A DNA stretch of 42,893 nucleotides from the NCBI GenBank assembly GCA_025358125.1, contig JANYKS010000081.1:1-42893 (forward strand), written 5' to 3'. Numbering within the stretch: the first letter of the stretch is position 1; each line of letters begins with the position of its first letter. A program made the translations under genes and the position numbers. A model generated the notes under the pieces. That model ran no database searches. It had not been told where the DNA came from and saw nothing but the letters and a program-made list of their open reading frames with translations. The DNA is from Actinomycetes bacterium. Its GTDB lineage: Bacteria; Actinomycetota; Acidimicrobiia; Acidimicrobiales; Ilumatobacteraceae. Of this stretch, positions 1-10,343 are shown piece by piece.

Positions 1-1
1 C

Positions 2-1728
2 AAGGCTCGATGTGCACTGGAGGCGCTCGCGACTGGCTGTGCGGTCGTCCTGGTCGACCGCGCTGGTTTGGGCGAAATGGTCACCGCGAGCACTGTTGAA
101 TGGATGCGCGATTGGAACTTCGGCGCACGGTGCTTGCAGCGGGCGGTAACCCGGTCGGGCGTCGAGTCCGAGATCGCCCGGTACGCCGCGAGTGACGCAG
201 CTGCGGTCACGGCATGGATCAGGCAACGCGCCGGGCTCCGCACCAGCGTCGATGCGTACGAAGCCGCCTACGTTCACGCGGCGGCGCAGCGAGCCCTTGC
301 GCCGCCACAAGCGCACTCATGGGTCGACGCGTACCAACAACTGGCCGAGTACACGGGTGGTCTCGAAAATCTGCTGCGTTCGGTCGACGAGTTGGTGCTC
401 ATGGCGCCGCTGTCTCAGGCGGCGGACGCCCAGCTGTGCCTGACGGTCGTCGCGCATCCCGTGATCGCGACAACGGCTTCGACGCACGTGGTGCGCGTCG
501 AGTTGCGCAACGATTCCAACGAACGGTTGGCCAGCAGCGGGGCGCATCCATTGCGGTTCGCGTATCGGTGGCTCGATGCCGAGTCGGGTGAGATCATCGA
601 ACCGGAGGGCTTGCGAACCGACATCACCAAGACGGTACGCGCCGGTACGACCCACTCCCAGGTGATGAGCGTGCTGGCACTTCCGACGGCGCGGCGCGCG
701 GTGCTGCGCATCACCCTCGTCCAAGAGGGTCTCCGGTGGCTCGACCACGGTTCTCCGCCCGTCAATGCCGATGTACAGATCGAAGTTCGCGATGTCGATC
801 CTTCGCAGTGGCGATTGACCGACATCGCCCCACTGATCGATGTTGTCCCGACAGGGTTCGACGTCCGCCGTGATGCAGCGATCGACAATCTCGGATTCGT
901 CAGCCGTCCGCTGCCGAACATGCTGACGTTCGCGGAGAACGCCGCCTTCCTCCACAGGGCGGTCGAGTGCCCGGCGACGAGCAGCGTCATCGTTCCGCCC
1001 GAACTCGCCGACGCCGTTCCGCAACGACTCGGCGTCGTGACATCCACGGTACCGAGACGGGCTTTCCTCGATGTGCACCGCAATCTGGCAAACAGGTCGC
1101 GGTTCTACGGAGTGCGCGAGGCCTCCGAGATTCACCGCACCGCACGCGTCCACCCGACAGCGTTCGTCGACCCGATGGGCGTGCGCATCGGCCCCGGCGT
1201 CGAGATCGGGCCGTCGGCGGTCGTGCTCGGGCCAGCCGTCATCGCCAGCGCCACGCGTGTCGACGCTGGCGTAGTCGTCGGGTCGTCGGGATTCCAGACC
1301 GTCGACGTCGACGGCGAACTGTTCGAGATGCACCACGCGGGCGGTGTCGTCGTCGGAGCGGGTTGTGTCCTGTTCGCCAACAGCGTGATCGGGCGCGGCC
1401 TGTTCCGCCAACAGACGAAGCTCGGCGACGGCTGTCGTATCGGGAACGGCGCGTTCGTTTCGCACAACGCCGACATCGGCGAGCGTGCGTTCGTCGGTCA
1501 CGGCGCGGTCGTCAACGGCAACGTCACAATCGGCGCGGGCGCGTGGGTCGGGCCGGGCGCCGTCGTCGCCAACAACCTCACCATCGGCGCTGGCGCGCGA
1601 GTCACCCTGGGCTGCACCGTGATCACCGATGTCGCCGACGGCGCACACGTCACCGGGCCGTCGGCCGTCGGTCACTGGACGATGATGCGCGCGATGGGCA
1701 GGCTGCGCGAGGGGCACCGCGAGCACGA

Positions 1729-1732
<4 letters not shown>
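2..1732 (+). CDS. Glycosyltransferase C-terminus fused to LpxD-like acyltransferase (5' partial)
   Basis: The reading frame is open at the left edge, so the N-terminus lies outside the window; 576 residues are visible. Residues 1-55 (with ALEALATGCAVVLVDRAGLG) look like the C-terminal end of a GT4-type GT-B glycosyltransferase. Residues about 145-265 are beta-rich and resemble the Ig-like or Wzt-C accessory domains of polysaccharide enzymes. Residues about 285-370 resemble the N-terminal domain of LpxD. From about 378 to the end runs a left-handed beta-helix of hexapeptide repeats (IGPGVEIGPSAVVLG and similar), the fold of sugar-nucleotide N-acyltransferases. The protein probably adds and acylates a sugar in a surface glycan. 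Actinobacteria have no lipid A, so classical LpxD function is unlikely. The stop overlaps the next start (ATGA). The domain calls are from sequence appearance; the substrate is unknown. Confidence 0.72.
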
Positions 1733-3336
<1,604 letters not shown>

Positions 3337-3369
3337 ACCCGGTTCGGCAGTCGAGACCCTGCTCGGACC

Positions 3370-4485
3370 TCATAGGCCGATGCGCTGGGCGAGCAGCTCT
3401 CGGTGATACGTCGGATCGCCGAACAGCAACTCGCTGCTCTTGGCCCGCTTGAAGTACAGGTGCGCAGGGTGCTCCCACGTGAAGCCGATGCCGCCGTGGA
3501 TCTGGATGTTCTCGGCCGTCGCGTGGAAGTACGCCTCAGAGCAGTAGGCCTTCGCGAGCGATGCGACCGAGGGCAACTCGTCGTTCATCTCCGACGCGCA
3601 CCACGTGCCGTAGTAGGCGGCCGACTTGGCGGATTCGACCTCGAGCAGCATGTCGGCGCACTTGTGCTTGATCGCCTGAAACGAGCCGATCGGGCGGCCG
3701 AACTGGACCCGGACCTTGGCGTACTCGACTGCCATCTCGAGCACCTTCTGCGCGCCGCCGACCTGCTCGGCCGCGAGGCCGACGGCGGCGAGATCGAGCA
3801 CGGTGCCGAGGACGTCCCAGCCCTTGCCCTCGGCTCCTATCAACGTGGCGGGGGTGTTGGCGAATTCCAGCTTGGATTGCTTGCGGGTCTGGTCCATCGT
3901 CGACAGGTTGGTGCGGGTGAGGCCGGCGGCGTCGGCGTCGACCGCGAACAGGCTGACACCGTTCTCGGTGCGAGCCGCAACGATGATCAGGCCGGCGGTG
4001 TTGCCGTCGATCACGAACATCTTGGTGCCGGTCAGCGTGTAACCGTCGCCGCTCCTGGTTGCCGGCAGCGTGATGCCGGCTTCGTCCCACTTCCCGCTCG
4101 GCTCGGTGAATGCGAGCGTTGCGATGGTCTCACCGCTCGCGATACCGGGCAGGTACTGCTTCTTGGCAGCCTCGTCGCCGGAGTGGATCAGCGTGTTCGC
4201 AGCAAGCACCACCGTGCTGAAGAACGGCGCGCACAACAGCGAGCGGCCCATCTCCTCGAGCACGATTCCGAGCTCGACATAGCTGTAGCCGCTGCCACCG
4301 TACTGCTCGGGGATGTGCAGCCCCTGCAGGCCGAGTTGCTCGCCGGCCTGCTTCCACACGGTCGGGTCGAAGCCTGCCGCGGTGTCCATCTGCTCGCGCA
4401 CGGCAGATTCGGGCGACTTGCTTTCGAGGAAGCTGCGCACCGTCTTGCGCAGTTCTTCTTGCTCTTCTGTGAATGCAAAGTTCAT
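3370..4485 (-). CDS. Acyl-CoA dehydrogenase (FadE-like)
   Basis: A 371-residue flavoprotein of the acyl-CoA dehydrogenase family, which introduces an alpha-beta double bond into acyl-CoA and passes electrons to ETF. It has the N-terminal helical domain (MNFAFTEEQEELRKTVRSFL), the middle beta domain with LAFTEPSG and the C-terminal FAD/substrate signature QIHGGIGFTWEHPAHLYFKRA. Overall it resembles the FadE proteins of actinobacterial sterol and branched-chain catabolism. I chose the ATG at 4485 because the family begins there; an upstream in-frame ATG at 4539 would add 18 atypical residues and run into the next promoter. It is convergent with the synthetase gene and divergent from the toxin-antitoxin pair. 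The substrate is unknown. Confidence 0.88.
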   Translation of the reverse strand: MNFAFTEEQEELRKTVRSFLESKSPESAVREQMDTAAGFDPTVWKQAGEQLGLQGLHIPEQYGGSGYSYVELGIVLEEMGRSLLCAPFFSTVVLAANTLIHSGDEAAKKQYLPGIASGETIATLAFTEPSGKWDEAGITLPATRSGDGYTLTGTKMFVIDGNTAGLIIVAARTENGVSLFAVDADAAGLTRTNLSTMDQTRKQSKLEFANTPATLIGAEGKGWDVLGTVLDLAAVGLAAEQVGGAQKVLEMAVEYAKVRVQFGRPIGSFQAIKHKCADMLLEVESAKSAAYYGTWCASEMNDELPSVASLAKAYCSEAYFHATAENIQIHGGIGFTWEHPAHLYFKRAKSSELLFGDPTYHRELLAQRIGL

Positions 4486-4529
4486 GACCGCAGTGTGCCT
4501 GCTGTCGTTCGAATGACTCGAATCGCAGC

Positions 4530-4556
4530 GTGTACGCATGTGTACACTGGACCGCT
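4530..4556 (+). promoter_or_regulatory. Promoter with operator-like inverted repeat of the Phd/PIN module
   Basis: A perfect inverted repeat GTGTAC-N6-GTACAC (4530-4547) overlaps a -10 box TACACT (4543-4548). The -10 ends 8 nt before the antitoxin ATG, so the transcript is probably leaderless. An operator over the -10 box fits the usual autorepression by antitoxin or toxin-antitoxin complex. A second short inverted repeat, TTCGA-N5-TCGAA (4508-4522), lies between here and the acyl-CoA dehydrogenase start. Confidence 0.6.
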
Positions 4557-4841
4557 ATGGACCGGATCGGCATTCGTCAACTCCGCGCCGGCGCGGCCGC
4601 GGTGGTGCGCCGCGCCGAGGCCGGGCAACGCACCGTGATCACCGTCGGCGGACGACCGGTCGCACAGGTGGCTCCGCTCACGAGCGCAGGATCGCAACGC
4701 TGCCTCGACGAACTCGTCGCCCAAGGATTGCTGATCGCACCCCGCCGGTCACCACGCGGCCCGAGCGGCGGCGGCGACTCGACCATCGCCGTATGGGGCA
4801 GCGTCCGCCTCGACCGCCTGCTGCGCGAGGTGCGCGGATGA
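4557..4841 (+). CDS. Phd/YefM-type antitoxin
   Basis: A 94-residue protein. Its first 42 residues (MDRIGIRQLRAGAAAVVRRA, then GQRTVITVGGRPVAQVAPL) are a typical Phd/YefM DNA-binding and dimerisation domain. The remaining half is Gly/Arg-rich with a short hydrophobic tail that would be the toxin-neutralising segment. The start at 4557 is chosen because it sits 8 nt after a TACACT -10 box and matches the family's usual N-terminus. The stop overlaps the toxin start by four bases (ATGA), the normal arrangement of a toxin-antitoxin operon. Confidence 0.82.
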   Translation: MDRIGIRQLRAGAAAVVRRAEAGQRTVITVGGRPVAQVAPLTSAGSQRCLDELVAQGLLIAPRRSPRGPSGGGDSTIAVWGSVRLDRLLREVRG

Positions 4842-5242
4842 CGCTGTATCTCGACGCGAGCGCGCTCGTTGCCCTGCACCTCCACACCCCGGCACGGGCC
4901 TACGTCACGGCTGCGATGGCACTCGATCCGGATTGGTGCACGAGTGCGCTGACACTCGTCGAGTCGCTCGCGCTGATCGATCGAGTGACTGACGAGCCCG
5001 TGCTCCGTCAGGATCTGGAGGACTACGTGCGCCTGACGTGGGACACCATCGCGATCGTGCCGACCGATCAGGCCTGCCTCGATCGCGCCGCCCGGCTGAT
5101 GCGTGAACAGCCGCTCCGGCTCAGCGATGCGCTCCACCTCGCGGCCGCCGATCGGTTGCCGCGCCCGATCCGCTTCGTTACGTTCGATGCGACCCAGATA
5201 CCGGTCGCGCTGTCGATGAACTTCGACGTTCTCTCTGCGTGA
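4838..5242 (+). CDS. PIN-domain toxin (VapC-like ribonuclease)
   Basis: A 134-residue PIN domain protein, expected to be a Mg2+-dependent endoribonuclease held inactive by the antitoxin encoded just upstream. The acidic active-site residues are visible: Asp in MTLYLDASALVAL, Glu in ALTLVESLAL, Asp in RLSDALHLAAA and Asp in FVTFDATQ. Length and spacing are normal for VapC. The target RNA cannot be read from sequence. Confidence 0.85.
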   Translation: MTLYLDASALVALHLHTPARAYVTAAMALDPDWCTSALTLVESLALIDRVTDEPVLRQDLEDYVRLTWDTIAIVPTDQACLDRAARLMREQPLRLSDALHLAAADRLPRPIRFVTFDATQIPVALSMNFDVLSA

Positions 5243-5263
5243 ATCACCTGCCAGACTGAGACC

Positions 5264-5878
5264 ATGACAACACTCCACTGGGCCGACAACCGGCTCGAGG
5301 TGCACAAGCTCGTTGTCGGTTCATACGACAACAACGTCTTCGTGTTGCGTTGCCGCGAGACGGGCGAGTCGGTGCTGATCGACGCGGCCAACGAGCACGA
5401 GAAGCTGCTGGAGCTCTGCACGCGGCTGAACGTGAAGCGCGTGCTTGAAACTCACGGCCACTGGGATCACATCCAGGCAGTGCCGGCGATGCGCGAGGCC
5501 GGGCTCGAAGTGGCCATCGCAGCGGCCGACGCACCGATGTTGAAAGACGTCGGCTACGACGTGTTCCTCGACGATGCAGAGGTCATCGAGGTCGGCAGGC
5601 TCCGTCTGCACGCGATCCACAATCCCGGTCACACGCCTGGCTCGATCTCGTTCCGGATCGAGGGCGCACCGGTGCTGTTCAGCGGCGACACGCTTTTCCC
5701 CGGCGGGCCTGGCAACACCAGGTTGGTGGGCGCCAGCTTCTCCTCGATCATCGATTCGATCGACAACCGGCTGTTCACTCTGCCGGCCGAAACGGTCGTG
5801 ATGCCCGGCCACGGCGTTGACACCACGATCGGCGCCGAGCGACCGCATTTGCGAGAATGGGTCGATCGCGGCTGGTGA
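5264..5878 (+). CDS. Metallo-beta-lactamase-fold hydrolase (glyoxalase II-like)
   Basis: A 204-residue MBL-fold protein with the zinc motif T-H64-G-H66-W-D68-H69, then HNPGHTPGSISF, the bridging aspartate in LFSGDTLFPGG and a final MPGHG histidine. This is the compact single-domain form found in hydroxyacylglutathione hydrolase-like and many general thioesterase or hydrolase proteins. It lacks the separate C-terminal substrate domain of true glyoxalase II. The start ATG lies 6 nt after a CAGACT element that resembles the -10 boxes seen elsewhere in the window. The physiological substrate is unknown. Confidence 0.83.
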   Translation: MTTLHWADNRLEVHKLVVGSYDNNVFVLRCRETGESVLIDAANEHEKLLELCTRLNVKRVLETHGHWDHIQAVPAMREAGLEVAIAAADAPMLKDVGYDVFLDDAEVIEVGRLRLHAIHNPGHTPGSISFRIEGAPVLFSGDTLFPGGPGNTRLVGASFSSIIDSIDNRLFTLPAETVVMPGHGVDTTIGAERPHLREWVDRGW

Positions 5879-5894
5879 CCACATCGTCACGCCC

Positions 5895-5929
5895 TTTCCG
5901 AACAGGTCGCCCTCCAGTATCATCAAGGT
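5895..5929 (+). promoter_or_regulatory. Promoter of the desaturase gene, leaderless type
   Basis: TTTCCG (5895-5900) and TATCAT (5918-5923) form a -35/-10 pair with a 17-bp spacer. The -10 ends 6 nt before the GTG start, so transcription would begin at or next to the start codon. Confidence 0.55.
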
Positions 5930-6940
5930 GTGGCACGCGTTCCTGACACGGTTGCCGAGAGAGTGCCCGTCAGCATCGCCCTCGGCGGGATGAGTCCAAC
6001 TCTCGCCGCCCTGCCGCGCGTCGGTAAGACCGCAACCATTCGCACCGACGGGCGGCCGCAGCCCGGGTTCCGCGATGATCTTCGCCGGATCCCGTCGGTC
6101 CGCAACGCGTTCAGCGTGCTCGGCCTGTACGCGCAGACCGCTGCCCTGCTCGCGGCAACGATCATCACTCCCGGTTGGTGGCGGCTGCTCGTCTGGCCGA
6201 TCGTCTTCGTGCTGATGGGTCGCACCCACGCTCAGTTCGCGTCCTTGATGCACGAGGCCGCGCATCGCCTGCTGTTCAAGAAGCGGGCGCTCAACGACTG
6301 GGTCGGTCGGTGGTTGCTCGGGTACCCGTCGTTCACGACGACTGAGGGCTATCGGCGGGTGCACATGGCGCATCACCGTGAGGAGTTCGGACCGGACGAA
6401 CCCGACATCGCGCTGTACGCGAACTACCCGGTCTCACGGGCGTCGCTGCGCCGTAAGCTGACGCGCGACGCCGAGGGTCGCACCGGGTTCAAGCTGATGC
6501 GTCAGCAACTGCGGTCGCTGCGGGCACCCGACCGGCTCGTTCGGCGCACTCAGTACAAGATCTGGGGCGTCCAAGCACTCCTCGTCTCGGCATCGATCAT
6601 CGCCGGCGTCTGGTGGCTGTATCCGCTGTTCTGGCTGTTGCCGTTCCTGACCGTGTGGCGGGTCATCAATCGCCTCCGATCAATCGCCGAGCACGGTGGC
6701 ATGATGGCCTCCAAGGACCGCCGGATCACCACCCATTCGGTGCGCCAACACCGCAGCGCGCGGTTCATCCTCGTGCCGTACAACATCGGCTGGCATCTCG
6801 CCCACCATGTCGATTCAGGTGTGCCGTTCCGCAATCTGCCCCGCTTCCACAACGCGCTGCGCGAGGCCGGCTACATCGACGACGAGATCGAGTATCCGAA
6901 CTATCGAGCGCTGTGGAAGGCCCTCCGCCAAGCGAGCTGA
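5930..6940 (+). CDS. Membrane fatty acid desaturase family protein
   Basis: A 336-residue integral membrane di-iron enzyme. The three histidine boxes are H108-E-A-A-H, H145-M-A-H-H and, near 289-293, H-L-A-H-H. Hydrophobic stretches lie at about 62-98 and 218-240, the usual topology of the fatty acid desaturase/beta-carotene hydroxylase superfamily. It probably inserts a double bond or a hydroxyl into a lipid acyl chain using O2. The GTG start is supported by the -10 box six bases upstream. The exact lipid substrate is unknown. Confidence 0.83.
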   Translation: MARVPDTVAERVPVSIALGGMSPTLAALPRVGKTATIRTDGRPQPGFRDDLRRIPSVRNAFSVLGLYAQTAALLAATIITPGWWRLLVWPIVFVLMGRTHAQFASLMHEAAHRLLFKKRALNDWVGRWLLGYPSFTTTEGYRRVHMAHHREEFGPDEPDIALYANYPVSRASLRRKLTRDAEGRTGFKLMRQQLRSLRAPDRLVRRTQYKIWGVQALLVSASIIAGVWWLYPLFWLLPFLTVWRVINRLRSIAEHGGMMASKDRRITTHSVRQHRSARFILVPYNIGWHLAHHVDSGVPFRNLPRFHNALREAGYIDDEIEYPNYRALWKALRQAS

Positions 6941-7074
6941 CTCAACCCCACAACGCGGCAATCGGAAGTGCCCAGACTCGCCCGCTGAGCTGGAACGGCC
7001 GAGGTCCGGTATGAATTCGTCGATCAGCGGATCCACGAGGCGGAGTCGGTACGGCGAGGCCACGCCGCCAGATT

Positions 7075-7113
7075 AGCGATTTCACGCGGGCTTCGCGAGC
7101 GATTTCACGCGGG
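7075..7113 (+). repeat. Pair of perfect 16-bp direct repeats in the 6941-7224 gap
   Basis: AGCGATTTCACGCGGG occurs at 7075-7090 and again at 7098-7113, a 23-bp period, so the same DNA face is slightly shifted (about 2.2 turns). The 284-bp gap between the desaturase and sufC otherwise has no coding potential that I can support. The repeats lie 60-85 bp before the sufC motif and could be protein-binding sites or a small duplication. Confidence 0.6.
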
Positions 7114-7175
7114 GTTTCGATCCGAGTAGGCAACGAGCGGGTGCCCGAGAGCGCGATGGGTACCGGCAATTTCCC

Positions 7176-7196
7176 CTATCCACGTAGTGGTAATCC
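7176..7196 (+). promoter_or_regulatory. Candidate suf operator, copy 1 (upstream of sufC-sufS-sufU)
   Basis: Reads CTAT-CCA-CGTAGTGG-T-AAT-CC. The same arrangement, CTAT-N3-CGTAGTGG-N-AAT, occurs on the minus strand 26 nt before sufB at 33595-33612. Here the motif ends 28 nt before the sufC start. Its occurrence in front of both separated suf loci suggests a common regulator site, such as an Fe-S-sensing SufR/Rrf2-type repressor. No such regulator gene is in the window. Confidence 0.6.
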
Positions 7197-7211
7197 ATTC
7201 TGTCCGAACGC

Positions 7212-7224
7212 TAGACTTGGGGGT
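7212..7224 (+). promoter_or_regulatory. -10 box of sufC, leaderless type
   Basis: TAGACT at 7212-7217 ends 7 nt before the GTG start of sufC. No separate Shine-Dalgarno element with normal spacing is present; the G-run in the gap is immediately next to the start. Confidence 0.5.
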
Positions 7225-7974
7225 GTGAGCGAGCTGTTTCGCGTCGAAGACCTCCATGTCAAGCCTGTCGAAGGCGACACCCAGATCCTGCGCGGGGTAT
7301 CACTACAGGTCGACGACGGCGACGTGCACGCCATCATGGGTCCCAACGGCAGCGGCAAGAGCACCCTCGCCAGCGCGTTGTTGGCCTCGCCCGAATACGA
7401 AGTGACTCAGGGCCGCATCATCTTCCGCGGCGAAGACGTGACCTCGTGGCCGACCGACGTGCGGGCCAAGGCCGGCATGTTCCTCGGCTTTCAGTACCCG
7501 CAGGAGATCCCCGGTGTTTCGGTGATCCAATTCCTCCGACAAGCGCTCAGCGCGCGCAAGGGCATCGACCTGTCGGTGCTGGAACTGCGGCTCGCGACGA
7601 TGGATTGGATGAAGCGCCTCGGCATGGATTCAAGCTTCGTCGACCGCTACCTCAACGAGGGGTTCAGCGGCGGCGAGAAGAAGCGCAACGAGATCATGCA
7701 GATGGCGATCCTCGAACCTGAGCTGGCGATCCTCGACGAGACCGACTCCGGCCTCGACATCGATGCGCTGCGCATCGTTGCCAAAGGCATCCGCGAGGTC
7801 AAGGTCGATCGGCCCAAGCTCGGGATCGTGCTGATCACCCACTATCAGCGGCTGCTCAACGAACTCCAACCCGACCATGTGCACATCCTGATCGACGGTC
7901 GGATCGTCGCCTCGGGCGGGATGGAACTGGCCGAGAAGCTCGAAGCCGACGGCTACGAATCATTCCGGGCGTAG
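7225..7974 (+). CDS. sufC: Fe-S cluster assembly ATPase SufC (copy 1)
   Basis: A 249-residue ABC-type ATPase that energises the SufBCD scaffold for Fe-S cluster assembly. The Walker A GPNGSGKST is at 39-47, with the Q-loop in FLGFQYPQEIPGVS, the SufC-type signature NEGFSGGEKKRNEIMQ, the Walker B LAILDETDSGLDID and the H-loop in VLITHYQR. The GTG start is set by the family N-terminus and the -10 box just upstream. It is followed after 3 nt by sufS and then sufU. A second SufC is encoded at 27759-28550, so this one is a paralogue located away from sufB and sufD. Confidence 0.95.
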   Translation: MSELFRVEDLHVKPVEGDTQILRGVSLQVDDGDVHAIMGPNGSGKSTLASALLASPEYEVTQGRIIFRGEDVTSWPTDVRAKAGMFLGFQYPQEIPGVSVIQFLRQALSARKGIDLSVLELRLATMDWMKRLGMDSSFVDRYLNEGFSGGEKKRNEIMQMAILEPELAILDETDSGLDIDALRIVAKGIREVKVDRPKLGIVLITHYQRLLNELQPDHVHILIDGRIVASGGMELAEKLEADGYESFRA

Positions 7975-7977
7975 CTG

Positions 7978-9210
7978 ATGAGCTTCGACGCCGCGACCGT
8001 CCGCAAGGACTTCCCGATCTTGGACCGCACGCTCGACGGCCGACCGATCGTCTATCTCGACTCGGCCAACACGTCGCAAAAGCCGCGCCAGGTGATCGAC
8101 GCGATGACGCAGTTCATGGAGAACTCGTATGCGCCGATCAACCGCAGCGCCTACAAGCTCGCCGCCGACGCAACCGAACTGTTCGAAGGCGCCCGCCGCA
8201 AGGTCGGCGAATTCATCAATGCGCCATCGGCCGACGAAGTCGTGTTCACCAAGAACGCCACCGAGTCACTGAACCTGGTCGCATCCAGCTGGGGCCGCGC
8301 CAACCTCCATGCCGGCGACGTCGTCGTGCTGACCCACATGGAGCATCACGCCAACATCGTGCCGTGGCACATGCTGGTGGCCGAGCGCGGCATCCGACTC
8401 CGCTGGGTGCCGCTCACCGCTGACGGCCAGCTCGACCTCACCGATCTCGCCACGTTGCTCGACGGCGCCAAGGTGTTCAGCTTCACCGCGATGAGCAATG
8501 TGCTCGGCACCATCACCCCGGTCAAGCTGCTCTGCGAAGCGGCGCACGCCGCCGGCGCGATCACGATCGTCGACGCCTGCCAGTACGTTCCCCACAACGT
8601 CACCGACGTCCAGACGTGGGGCGCCGACTTCGTCGCGTTCAGCAGCCACAAGATGTGCGGACCGAGCGGTGTCGGCGCGCTCTGGGCTCGCGCAGCCCTG
8701 CTCGACGCGATGCCACCGTTCCTCGGTGGCGGCAACATGATCGCAGACGTCCGCCTCGACGGCTTCACCTGCGCACCGGTGCCGGCCAAGTTCGAGGCGG
8801 GGACACCACCGATCGTCGAAGTCGTCGGCATGGGCGCCGCCGTCGATTACCTCACCGCGCTCGGCATGGCCAATGTCCGCCGTCACGAGATGGACCTCGC
8901 CGACTACGCGATCAACACGCTCACCGAGCGCTACGGCGACGACATCACGATCCACGGCCCGACCAACATCGAGGTGCGCGGCGCCACGCTGAGCTTCGCG
9001 TTCAGAGGTATTCACCCGCACGACCTCAGCCAGGTGCTGGATCAGCACAACGTGTGCGTACGGGCCGGCCATCACTGCGCCAAGCCGTTGATGAGACTGC
9101 TCGGCGCGAATGCCACCGCCCGCGCCAGCTTCTACATCTACAACGACGAATCCGATGCCGACTCTCTCGCCGACGCGCTCGAGGGCGCCAGCGATATCTT
9201 CGGACTCTGA
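7978..9210 (+). CDS. sufS: Cysteine desulfurase SufS
   Basis: A 410-residue group II cysteine desulfurase, which uses PLP to take sulfur from cysteine for Fe-S assembly. The PLP lysine is K225 in SSHKMCGPSG, and the persulfide-forming cysteine is C367 in RAGHHCAKPLM. Other matches are YLDSANTSQKP near the N-terminus, THMEHHANIVPW and GTPPIVEVVG. It starts 3 nt after the sufC stop and is followed 22 nt later by the sulfur acceptor gene sufU, so the three form one operon. Confidence 0.96.
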   Translation: MSFDAATVRKDFPILDRTLDGRPIVYLDSANTSQKPRQVIDAMTQFMENSYAPINRSAYKLAADATELFEGARRKVGEFINAPSADEVVFTKNATESLNLVASSWGRANLHAGDVVVLTHMEHHANIVPWHMLVAERGIRLRWVPLTADGQLDLTDLATLLDGAKVFSFTAMSNVLGTITPVKLLCEAAHAAGAITIVDACQYVPHNVTDVQTWGADFVAFSSHKMCGPSGVGALWARAALLDAMPPFLGGGNMIADVRLDGFTCAPVPAKFEAGTPPIVEVVGMGAAVDYLTALGMANVRRHEMDLADYAINTLTERYGDDITIHGPTNIEVRGATLSFAFRGIHPHDLSQVLDQHNVCVRAGHHCAKPLMRLLGANATARASFYIYNDESDADSLADALEGASDIFGL

Positions 9211-9232
9211 ACGGCCGCACGAAAGGGTCACG

Positions 9233-9691
9233 ATGCCTGGATTAGAAGACCTCTACCGCGAGATCATCCTCGATCACTACCGCACCCCGCGCAACCGCGG
9301 CGAATTGGCGCCCCCCGCCGTGCGCGCCGAAGGGCACAATCCGCTGTGTGGCGATGAGATCCAGGTCTACCTCGACGTCGTCGACGGTGTGGTCAACGAC
9401 ATCAAGGTCGCCGGCCAGGGCTGCAGCATCAGCCAGTCATCGGCGAGCATGATGAGCCAGGCCGTGAAGGGCAAGGGCCTGGCCGAGGTGCGCGCCCTCG
9501 TCCGCCGGTTCAGGGGCATGATGAGCGTCGAGGATGCCGAGGACGAGATCACAGCAGCCGAGACCGCCGCGGTCAAGCTCGGCGACCTCGAAGCGCTGCA
9601 GGGCGTCGTGAAGTTCCCGGTGCGGATCAAGTGCGCGACGCTCGCGTGGAACACCCTGCTCCTGGCGATGTCCGAACTGCCGGCGGCCTGA
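9233..9691 (+). CDS. sufU: Zinc-dependent sulfurtransferase SufU
   Basis: A 152-residue SufU/IscU-like protein that accepts sulfur from SufS. The three conserved cysteines are C39 (NPLCGDEI, with D41), C64 (GQGCSISQSS) and C134 (RIKCATLAW). The extra 18-20 residue insertion between the second and third cysteine regions (RALVRRFRGMMS) is the feature that separates Gram-positive SufU from IscU. The start is the ATG at 9233 where the family begins (MPGLEDLYREIILDHY), with a GAAAGG element upstream. It is the last gene of the operon. Confidence 0.94.
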   Translation: MPGLEDLYREIILDHYRTPRNRGELAPPAVRAEGHNPLCGDEIQVYLDVVDGVVNDIKVAGQGCSISQSSASMMSQAVKGKGLAEVRALVRRFRGMMSVEDAEDEITAAETAAVKLGDLEALQGVVKFPVRIKCATLAWNTLLLAMSELPAA

Positions 9692-9699
9692 CGCCGCGG

Positions 9700-9716
9700 T
9701 CGGGCTTCTAGCCCGA
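9700..9716. terminator. Hairpin between convergent sufU and mgdD
   Basis: TCGGGCT-TCT-AGCCCGA is a perfect 7-bp stem with a 3-nt loop. It lies 8 nt after the sufU stop and overlaps the mgdD stop codon on the other strand. It could end both convergent transcripts. There is no U-tract, as is common for actinobacterial terminators, so termination is inferred. Confidence 0.5.
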
Positions 9717-10343
9717 ACCGGCGATGTCGATCCCGAACTCTGCGCCTGCATCGACCACGCAGTTGAACAGGTGCTGGCCCGACGAGCGCTCACAGTGCAG
9801 GAGATACGACCGGGTACCGTCGACCAGGTCGTCGCGAACCACGTCGGTGACCAACTTGGCGACGCTGCTCCTGAACGCGCTGAGGTTGGGGGTGACCATG
9901 TCGGCGAGATCGATGGCGCAGATCTTGGCGAGCACCGCATCACTGTTTTCACCGGACAGGCGGAGCAGGACCCGTCCGTGGGTGAGATCGATCACCGACA
10001 CCAACTCGCCAGCATCGGCGACCTCGACGGTGAGTCGCTCGACGAGTTCGGCGGCGCCGCCGACGGGTCCGATCGTGAGCCAGCCACCTGGGTCCGACCC
10101 GATCTCCAAGACGTCGGCTGACGGCCGCCTGGCGGAGCCGAACGCTGTGGGATGGCGGGTGCTGAAGGCGCCGTTCGCGTCTGCCTTCACGGCCACCTTG
10201 GCGAGCCAGGTGAGATCGGCCAACTGCAGGGCTGCCGTCGACCGGCGGGTGCTGACCTCCCACCCTTCGACCACTTCGACGGGCGCCGTCGGGGCGACCG
10301 GGCTGCGGGCAATTGGGGTGCGGGCGACCGTCGAAGGGTTCAT
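9708..10343 (-). CDS. mgdD: N-methylglutamate dehydrogenase subunit D (sarcosine oxidase gamma/SoxG family)
   Basis: A 211-residue SoxG-family subunit, the small GcvT-like gamma chain of heterotetrameric sarcosine oxidase-type enzymes (VVEGWEVSTRRSTAALQLADL, then LTIGPVGGAAEL and VSVIDLTHGRVLLRLSG). It is the last gene of the seven-gene minus-strand operon, and its ATG overlaps the mgdC stop (ATGA). The family alone would suggest sarcosine oxidase. The operon with N-methylglutamate synthase genes and a divergent GmaS makes the N-methylglutamate dehydrogenase role more likely. The gene is convergent with sufU. Confidence 0.78.
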   Translation of the reverse strand: MNPSTVARTPIARSPVAPTAPVEVVEGWEVSTRRSTAALQLADLTWLAKVAVKADANGAFSTRHPTAFGSARRPSADVLEIGSDPGGWLTIGPVGGAAELVERLTVEVADAGELVSVIDLTHGRVLLRLSGENSDAVLAKICAIDLADMVTPNLSAFRSSVAKLVTDVVRDDLVDGTRSYLLHCERSSGQHLFNCVVDAGAEFGIDIAGSG

